A stretch of DNA of 17,521 nucleotides from Hypholoma sublateritium FD-334 SS-4 (lineage: Eukaryota; Basidiomycota; Agaricomycetes; Agaricales; Strophariaceae): assembly GCA_000827495.1 (NCBI GenBank), contig KN817741.1, positions 13,645 to 31,165 on the forward strand. The letters run 5' to 3'. The notes under the pieces were generated by a model. The model ran no database searches, was not told the DNA's origin, and saw only the letters and a program-made list of their open reading frames with translations. Shown here piece after piece: positions 11,825 through 17,521 of the stretch (position 1 is its first letter; each line of letters starts with the position of its first letter). The position numbers were made by a program, and so were the translations under genes.

Positions 11825-12808
11825 TCACATCGCAATACATCCGCCATGTCGTTTCTTCGGTTTTAGCGACCGGTCTGCAGGAAACTTCACTCGCATTTGT
11901 CTTAGAAGATCCTCAAAGACTTCGGTGACGTGCCAATTTCTTTTTGCTGAAGTTTCATAGAAAGGAATTTCCCATCGACTTGAAAGAGATTCGATAGTAC
12001 TCCGTTGAACTTCTCGCTCGTTCACGAGGTCTAGTTTTGTGCCCACGACGACAATCGGCGCTGTCTGAATCGAATGTTGGTCACCATGAGATTTACATCT
12101 GAACACAACAAATCGACGTACGGTATCGCCACCCTTGATACGGAGAATCTGTTTTCGCAGGTTGTCGACTTCCTGTAAAGTAGCTTCTTGTGTTAAACTG
12201 ATGCAGAGATCTCAGCCTCCGGAAATCTAAATGTGTGATAGAGTCGTACCTGAATACTAGCACGAAACCGCGTCCAGACTAAGAAATGGTCAGTGAAGTA
12301 GACAATTGCATGTGTCCATGTAAATGCAACCTTGATGTAGACTTCATTCAAAGAGGTGAACTGCTCAGCTCCTGCTGTGTCTAGGACTTCGAGCTATGAT
12401 GATTGCATTTTTCGACACACGAAAACGTCCAAACACACTCATGAGATACGTGCCACAAGTCGGATACTGGAAGGGATTGGCTTACCGAATCAAGTTGACC
12501 ATCTACCGTTATCGTTCTCCGGTATTCTTCTGTCTTATACATTGGGATTAGATCTCAAATGCTAGGCAAAGAGCCCTAACCTTCGATGGTGGGGTCGTAG
12601 TTTTCCACGAATACATCACGAACAAAACGGACTACAAAGTTGATACCAGTGCTCATTTAGATTGGATATTGAGGAATTGAGACATGCAGACTCACCCGTT
12701 AATGCCGACTTTCCAACGCCTCCAGCTTAGGAAAGGTCGATAAAAGATACCATGAGTCGTGGCGCGACCTTACTTACCTCCAAGGACCACTACATTAAAT
12801 AATCTCAT
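11825..12808 (-). CDS. RSR1: Rap/Rsr1-like small GTPase of the Ras family
   Basis: Exons: 12808-12778, 12725-12696, 12631-12581, 12529-12486, 12393-12331, 12278-12250, 12197-12122, 12064-11825, giving 187 residues; introns are 51-64 bp except one of 92 bp. Numbering follows Ras through the first half: P-loop GAGGVGKS (10-17), effector loop YDPTIEEEYR (32-41), switch II DTAGAEQF (57-64), then TKLD (117-120) in place of NKxD, and ETSAK (145-149). A basic stretch KPKKRH precedes a CAAX box CIAM, which predicts prenylation, probably farnesylation, and membrane anchoring. DTAGxEQF and LYIK-like residues resemble Rap/Rsr1 more than Ras proper; Rsr1 marks polarity sites in yeasts. Position 61 is Ala, where Ras has Gln and Rap has Thr, so intrinsic GTP hydrolysis may be low or rely on the GAP. 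Another Ras-like subgroup is possible. Confidence 0.85.
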
Positions 12809-13195
12809 TACGTAGAACCGCTTCGGCAAGGGCTGATGTTACTGCGTTTGCTGGGGAAATCTCAGGTAAAGTAGACGGTATCTCGGTGAAGAAGTGGGGT
12901 GTGGCGATAATCAGGGGCTGTCAAAGGCTTGGGAGGTTGCCCTCCTCAGAGGAATGAGGTGTCGAAGGAAGCCCCTGCATTGTATGCCGTGAGAGTCTCG
13001 AGTTTTGAATATGCTTAAAAAGCCGGGTCCCTCACTGTCTCATCAACGCGCTCAGTACTCAGCGCTCAACATGGTCCGGTTATAACTAAGTGTCTATGGA
13101 GAATACTCCCTCAGCGAATGTAGCAAAGGAGCAGTGCACTACTTCGACTATTCGATAACATGATTGAGCCAAATTACAGTATCGACAGTTTCCAA
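12809..13195. other. Intergenic region upstream of the GTPase gene
   Basis: About 390 bp between the GTPase start and the eIF4B-like stop, both on the minus strand. No conserved reading frame, RNA gene or clear TATA box was found; it presumably holds the GTPase promoter and the 3' UTR of the eIF4B-like gene. Confidence 0.5.
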
Positions 13196-15127
13196 TCATA
13201 TTACAACTTTGGCCACCTCTTCTGATACCTGCTCGACTTCGTCTGCAGTTTGCTCCTTTTCTTCTTCTTCCTTGTTCGATGCGGCCTCTTTCTTGGCTGC
13301 AACGTTTGCGAAGCTCAAAGTTGGGCGGACAGTTGGTGCTAGTGTTGGGGTTCCTTTGAACGAAAGGGGCTTAGAAGATACAGAAGCGGAAACTGGAGGG
13401 GTTTGAGGGCGAGCAAGGACGCTTCGCTCAATGCCCGTCCGCGAACTAGATCTCGACATTGCAAGTTTTTCATGAGTTGCTCCCCTTTCTCGCTCAATAC
13501 GTTCAGCCACTTCCTTGTCTCTGGAGCTTACATCGACAGGCCTTTAATTGTTGTCAATATATTGCAAATGAGAATGTGATTGAGCACCGACCTTGCTGCA
13601 CCGAAAGGATTTGGTCTGGAACTCTGGGATACTGCCGCTGTGGGCCCCATCTTTGGAGAAGAGAGCGGGCTGGGAGTAACTGAAGCATTCCCAGATTTGG
13701 GTAACAATTCTAGTTTCCTGCGAGCGAGCTGTGGAGTGGGCGGCGTTGAACTGGTGGCTGATCCACAAAAGAAGGGACTTCAGCTTCGAGGAATTTGGAT
13801 AACAAGATATCTTACGTGAGATGCTGCTGCGGGCGCCAGGAACTGATTTCGCTTGACGAGCTGAACTCCTCCAATCACTATCATCACCAGGAATTTCTTT
13901 AGGGGGTAGCATGTCGCCTCTGGATCTGATCGGTCGTCCAGATACATCCTCGTTCAATCCATTAGCTGAAGACTTGAATTTGCTGCCAATTGTCCACACG
14001 TCTTCTTTGTCGGCCGCGCCTACTTGGCCTTCTGGTGTCAAAAAGCCAGATCCCTTTCGTTTGAAAGGCGGGGCATCGCTTTCCGAGATACGTTGGGGCC
14101 TGCTTGAGCGCCATTGGTCAACGCCATCGGCCGCACTGGAAATTGGCCTATCGGGTCGATCACTGGAAGGACCATCGAAGCGACGTCGAGAGGCGTCACG
14201 AGAATCGGTGAGATCAGGAAGGGGTCCGTCGCGTCGCCAGGGATTATCAAATTTCGCACTATCTTCAAAAGACCCACCGAATCCGCCGCGTTCTTTAGCT
14301 GTATGACAATCAGGTATTTGTGTGGAAAGGAGAATGGAGCGGACGTACGTGGTTCGGCAACACTGACCCGTACAGTTCTTCCAGAGAAATTCTGCAAATA
14401 TGATATCAGGATACAAGAACACGCTACTCTGTTTGATTACTGACGGTACCAGTTTTAGCGAGAGCATCTTTGAGCCCTTCAACATCGTCGAATTCGATAT
14501 AGCCAAACCCCTTCGGCTTTTCGTCTTTGTCCTTGATTATTTTGATAGACTTCACCTAAACGGGATTAATTTTTTTGCATGCAGGAGCTAATGAGATCAC
14601 AGCGTACTTTAGTGCCAGAAAAAAATTCTCCGAGCTCAGTCTCCGTCAAATCGAATGCTAAGTTGCCTACAAATGCGGTATACGGAGGTTGGCTTGGTAT
14701 AGGGACGTCTTCGCGGGGAGGACCACTCTGACGATCGGCTAGATGAATACCGACATTAGGAAAAGCTCACAGACATAAAATCGTCAAAGCATACGTCGCG
14801 AAGTCAAAAAATCGTCCCCTCTTCTCCCGAAGCGATCACCAGCTTGGTCTTCATCGGTTCTTGCTGCTGCTGAAGGAATATATCAGGCATACGCGAATGA
14901 TCCTCACTAAGGCAAGCCTACGAGCATTCGGGAGAGATTCCATCTCATCCGCCCAGGATCCAAGGGCTGGGACGAGTACATCAATTAGAGGGCCCTCAAA
15001 AAGAACGGACTTTGCATACCGCTGTCACCCAAAAATTCATTCAAGGATATCTTCTTAGCTTTCTTCGGCGCTAAAGGTATTCACGTTAGAGTTTCCTGTA
15101 TCTGCCAGCACTTGTAAACTAACCCAT
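13196..15127 (-). CDS. TIF3: eIF4B/TIF3-like translation initiation factor
   Basis: eIF4B proteins stimulate the eIF4A helicase and mRNA recruitment to the 40S ribosome. Exons: 15127-15124, 15070-15020, 14966-14922, 14869-14795, 14738-14608, 14555-14445, 14391-14349, 14298-13816, 13757-13592, 13541-13196, giving 484 residues; introns are 50-58 bp. The start MAPKKAKKISLNEFLGD and the following LGSWADEMESLP are typical of fungal eIF4B. One RRM follows (about 79-153) with RNP2 AFVGNLAF and RNP1 KGFGYIEF, then an Arg/Asp/Ser/Gly-rich disordered region with FDNPWRRDGPLPD, a RRKLELLPK segment, and a charged Ala/Glu/Lys-rich tail ending in ...EEVAKVVI. Exon 1 is just ATGG. The intron before exon 4 ends in three consecutive CAG acceptors. 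Exon-intron joins were set by frame and RRM continuity; the last exon is least certain. Confidence 0.9.
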
Positions 15128-15276
15128 GTTGTATATCTGCGGAAGATATGGTTGAGCTGGTAGATAGTGAAATTTCGACTCACTTTGCAGTAGTTTGGCT
15201 GTGGCGTGGACGACTTTGGTCCTGCTTGGTGAGGGCATCTGGATATTGGAAAGTGCGCATCAAAAGTGCGGCGATC

Positions 15277-15302
15277 AGTGCGGCGGCCATTGCTGCCGCA
15301 CT
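15277..15302. repeat. GC-rich hairpin with 11-bp arms
   Basis: AGTGCGGCGGC (15277-15287), a CATT loop, and GCTGCCGCACT (15292-15302) pair at 10 of 11 positions. A further partial copy of the arm (AGTGCGGCG) lies at about 15265-15273. The GC content contrasts with the AT-rich element just downstream. Origin unknown; it lies about 150 bp upstream of the eIF4B-like start. Confidence 0.7.
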
Positions 15303-15314
15303 CCGCCTGCTGTA

Positions 15315-15337
15315 GGGTTGGGTCAAAAACCCGACCC
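15315..15337. repeat. Second hairpin, GGGTTGGGT/ACCCGACCC
   Basis: Nine-base arms match at 8 of 9 positions (one G-T type difference) around a CAAAA loop. It sits between the GC-rich hairpin and the MITE-like element and may belong to the same repeat. Confidence 0.6.
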
Positions 15338-15347
15338 CGAGTTTTTT

Positions 15348-15665
15348 ACCGGTAATTTACCTCCAAATTTTTTCCTCTCATAAAGACATCGTAAATTCAC
15401 AGCATGCGCCCAAATATATGTGACAGAAATACTTGCTTTTTCTTTGATGAAATATTTAAAATATATTACACATATCTTTGTCCCTACTACTTGGATAGAT
15501 ATCTGGTTGCTGGCCAATGAAAGGGCTCGGTACCAAATAAATTGCCTCATATTTGATGTGAACTTATGTGTTATATATTCGAAATATTTCACTCGGTATT
15601 AATCACATAATCTGTTGAAAATATGTGGTCCTGCACCCGGTGAATATTACTGGTAATTTACCAGT
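15348..15665. mobile_element. MITE-like AT-rich foldback element
   Basis: About 318 bp, strongly AT-rich and non-coding, bounded by 14-base inverted repeats (ACCGGTAATTTACC at 15348-15361; GGTAATTTACCAGT at 15652-15665; 12 of 14 pairs). Inside is a second inverted repeat of 27 bases, 15448-15474 against 15565-15591, pairing at 24 of 27 positions. The right terminus is itself a perfect 17-base palindrome (15649-15665). Nested inverted repeats without an ORF are what MITEs or foldback elements look like. No clear target-site duplication flanks it, so the exact ends and family are unknown. Confidence 0.55.
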
Positions 15666-15847
15666 GATTTAGGTGTCACGTGGTCTTAAAAAAATCACGT
15701 TTTTTTCGCGCTTGTGCGGCGAGCCCGCAGTTCTCTATGGCCTTGAGTTTACGAATCGCTCAACAGAGAACTAATGCTTCATAAGCTGAGAGAATTGTCA
15801 AAAAGGCCTGGACCTTTGCATGGGAATCCCCGAGACATTTAGCCCGC

Positions 15848-15854
15848 TATAAAT
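15848..15854 (+). promoter_or_regulatory. TATA box of the gene starting at 15985
   Basis: TATAAAT lies 137 bp upstream of the predicted ATG and is followed by a CT-rich stretch (about 15883-15925) typical of fungal transcription-start regions. Position and sequence agree well with a promoter; use is inferred. Confidence 0.55.
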
Positions 15855-15984
15855 TTGGAGTGAGAGCACGTGCAAAGGACAGCCTTTTTCTTTTTCCTAC
15901 CTCGACAATCTCGACAGGAAAATTCTTTCTTTCGTATTGCCAACGTCTGTCAACAACATCTACTCCCTTTTTGACTCTCGCAAC

Positions 15985-16755
15985 ATGTCTTCAGGAGCAC
16001 CTGCAGGCATTGACAAAACCAGCGACACGGCGAGGGGGGCATCCGACAATCAGTCCCCCAGTGATGGCATCACAACCGAGACAATTCAACCTGACAGCGG
16101 TGGGAGCAGCCCCGAGACATCTACCCAACGTCTGTTCCTGGTGAGAACCATTCCTCCTCATCGTCGTCGTCTGTCCGCCCCACCTGGTACCTCTCGACCT
16201 CCGCAGAACCAGGCTCCAGGCGATGAGAGCCTTCGCCGCACCCAGCTCTCCACCGCGTTCTCAATGTTGAGCGCGGTTGACAGGGCGGGCATCATCAACA
16301 GCTTCATCCCACCTTCATCGGTCAACGTCGTAAGGCCCGACATTCTTTGCCCTCCGACCCCGACTGGCGCTCCAGCACCGGGAGCTTTCATCTTCACTGA
16401 GGCGAAGGAGAACTGCATCATACCCAGTCTTTCGGGTGGCGACAGGTACGACGTTGCGCACCACCCGGCCTATATCAGGCTTGCCTCGCACGGACATCAC
16501 CTCCCGCTTGCCATCTTCCTCACACGTTCCATGGAGAAGGTCTTTCTGGAGCTTCAGTCATTCCCAAAGACAACTGGCATCGACTTGAATAGCCTTGATC
16601 TTTGCATTGAGCTGGTTCTCAGCATACGCTTTGAATGTCTTAAATGCTTCAAATGCGTCGGATTTTCGCTTCAGGAAGAGTACAGCCTGCAGCTTGGTGC
16701 AATCATNGATGAATGTGATCCAATAGCGATATCCTTCTGGGCTGGGGACAGGTAG
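15985..16755 (+). pseudogene. Unrecognised gene, truncated by a join to antisense copia sequence
   Basis: I do not recognise this protein. The ATG at 15985 (context CAACATG) follows a TATA box and CT-rich leader; an in-frame ATG at 15937 is less likely. The reading frame is GC-rich and codon-like: a Ser/Thr/Gly/Pro-rich N-terminus, an Arg/Pro-rich part, then a more ordered part (about residues 120-195) with HHPAYIRLASHGHHLPLAIF. From about 16571 the frame continues only by chance on the antisense strand of a copia pol fragment and stops at 16753-16755, so roughly the last 60 codons are not native. The true C-terminus is lost or lies elsewhere. It could be a cellular gene of a lineage-specific family or an element-associated ORF; transcription is possible, function unknown. 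Confidence 0.5.
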
Positions 16756-17520
16756 AGGTCCATGAAGGTCAGAATGGACCAATTCAAGCGGATGCTCAGA
16801 ATGACTGTCAGAGGTTGGAAATGTGCCAGATGTCATTTTGCCTGCCAAGCATGCCTCGCATATCGGATCGTACTGATTCTTCGAGGAAACGACGACGCCA
16901 ATGACAAGATCGCCCTGTATCAATTGCTTGATGGTAGCATGACTGTGGTGCGCGCAACGACGATGCCAAAGATTGATGTCCATTGGAAGAGTTGAGGATG
17001 CATTGGCAAACTCTGGAATTACCTGAGTTGAAGCGTCCAGAATACCAGTGTTCTGAGAGGTAACAGTGGCTGTAAANAGCGTCGTTCCATCGCGTTTGAA
17101 GTACATCTTGCTCTCGTCCACTTCCATGCAGATCCCTTTGCGTTTGGTGAGGTATAAACATGATAATAGATTATTTCGGAGTTGGGGGACATGGAGTACT
17201 TGTGTAAGCTCTACAGGACGCGCATCCAAACCATTAACCACTGGGTTGATCACCACACTTCCAATCCCAGCTGAATGAACAATAGTATTGTCTGCAAGCT
17301 GAATGGGGATGATGTAGGGCATGTAATTTCACATCCAGGCGTAGTGAGGTGTCATATGACTAGTGGCNCCCGTGTCTGCAAGCCAGTGGAGGTCAGCNTC
17401 GCTCTGGAGGCCNGNAGGAGTGGATGTGGAGAGGGCACTTGCATTTCCAGCAAACTCCTTCTTGGGTTCCTTGTCTGTTTTATCCGCTTTCTTCGCTTTT
17501 TGACCACCTTTCTGCTGCCC
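16558..17520 (-). pseudogene. Broken copia pol: protease, GAG-pre-integrase, partial integrase
   Basis: Read from 17520 downwards. The protease active site is LADTGATSHM (Asp-Thr-Gly). A nonsense TGA at 17331-17329 interrupts the frame shortly after it, where a CGA arginine codon would fit by one C-to-T change. The frame then continues through an LWHRR...H / CEACLAGKM zinc-binding GAG-pre-integrase region into the integrase core, with the first catalytic Asp in HSDLHGP and the second in IQVDA, after which homology ends; the catalytic Glu is missing. The last few codons (to the stop at 16558) read into the adjoining gene. The nonsense codon and 3' truncation make this copy inactive. Confidence 0.85.
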
Positions 17521-17521
17521 A
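16571..17521 (-). mobile_element. Ty1/copia LTR retrotransposon fragment
   Basis: The minus strand from the right edge encodes, in copia order, a Lys-rich stretch, protease, GAG-pre-integrase and the beginning of integrase. The fragment stops abruptly at about 16571-16580, inside the integrase core, with no LTR at that end; reverse transcriptase, RNase H and the 3' LTR are absent. Its 5' part lies beyond the window. Single ambiguous bases at 16707, 17077, 17368, 17398, 17413 and 17415 suggest collapsed or heterozygous repeat copies. Confidence 0.88.

Larger units (their letters stand above)
15128..15984. other. Non-coding region between the eIF4B-like gene and an unrecognised gene
   Basis: It holds the divergent promoters of the eIF4B-like gene (minus) and the unrecognised gene at 15985 (plus), plus the two hairpins and the MITE-like element listed separately. 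An E-box-like CACGTG is at 15677-15682 and a TATA-like site at 15848-15854. Short open frames on both strands here mirror the inverted repeats and are not taken as genes. Confidence 0.6.

Noticed and set aside
13544..14506. A continuous 320-codon minus-strand protein
   Set aside because: Its middle is the real eIF4B exon, but both ends run through introns and break the RRM and the RRKLELLPK segment; spliced exons fit better.
15277..15320. Helitron 3' end (GC-rich hairpin near a terminus)
   Set aside because: No CTRR-type end follows the hairpin at the usual distance and no Rep/helicase sequence is present.
15323..15602. Two small proteins on opposite strands, both starting near MKY..YITH
   Set aside because: Their likeness is caused by the internal inverted repeat of the MITE-like element; there is no coding signal.
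16158..16421. Minus-strand ORF of 87 codons
   Set aside because: It is antisense to the plus-strand gene at 15985, with no family resemblance.

Overview
The window looks like nuclear DNA of a basidiomycete fungus, most likely a mushroom-forming Agaricomycete. The evidence is very dense genes (eight recognisable housekeeping-type genes in about 14.7 kb) broken by many introns of roughly 48-64 bp with GT..AG ends, and proteins of clear fungal type. Exon structures were built by hand: a junction was accepted only where splicing restored the frame and a recognisable family sequence. None has transcript support.

Layout. 1-403: AT-rich, no gene seen, with a hairpin and a G-rich tract. 404-1416 (+): UBX-domain protein of the Ubx4/TUG type. 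1492-2996 (-): UBA4/MOCS3-like E1 enzyme with a rhodanese domain. 3043-3842 (+): APC10/DOC1, divergent from UBA4 with about 46 bp between start codons. 3945-7433 (-): a 994-residue DDT-WHIM-PHD chromatin protein. 7620-8690 (-): an alpha/beta hydrolase. 8846-11604 (-): DEAD-box RNA helicase DBP2 (p68/DDX5 type). 11825-12808 (-): a Rap/Rsr1-like Ras GTPase. 13196-15127 (-): an eIF4B/TIF3-like initiation factor. 15128-15984: non-coding, with GC-rich hairpins and a MITE-like AT-rich foldback element. 15985 onward (+): an unrecognised gene that runs into an antisense Ty1/copia pol fragment filling 16571-17521.

The conserved genes serve separate core functions: p97/Cdc48 adaptor, tRNA thiolation/urmylation, cell cycle, chromatin, RNA helicase, polarity GTPase and translation. 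I see no operon-like pathway and no defence or biosynthetic cluster. The right-hand 2.4 kb is repeat-affected sequence.

The most notable point is a 690-bp intron in the DBP2 gene, more than ten times the size of nearly all other introns here. It lies between helicase motifs V and VI, where yeast and human p68/DBP2 genes are reported to carry a large intron of conserved position, linked in yeast to autoregulation. I did not find a convincing wholly new system.
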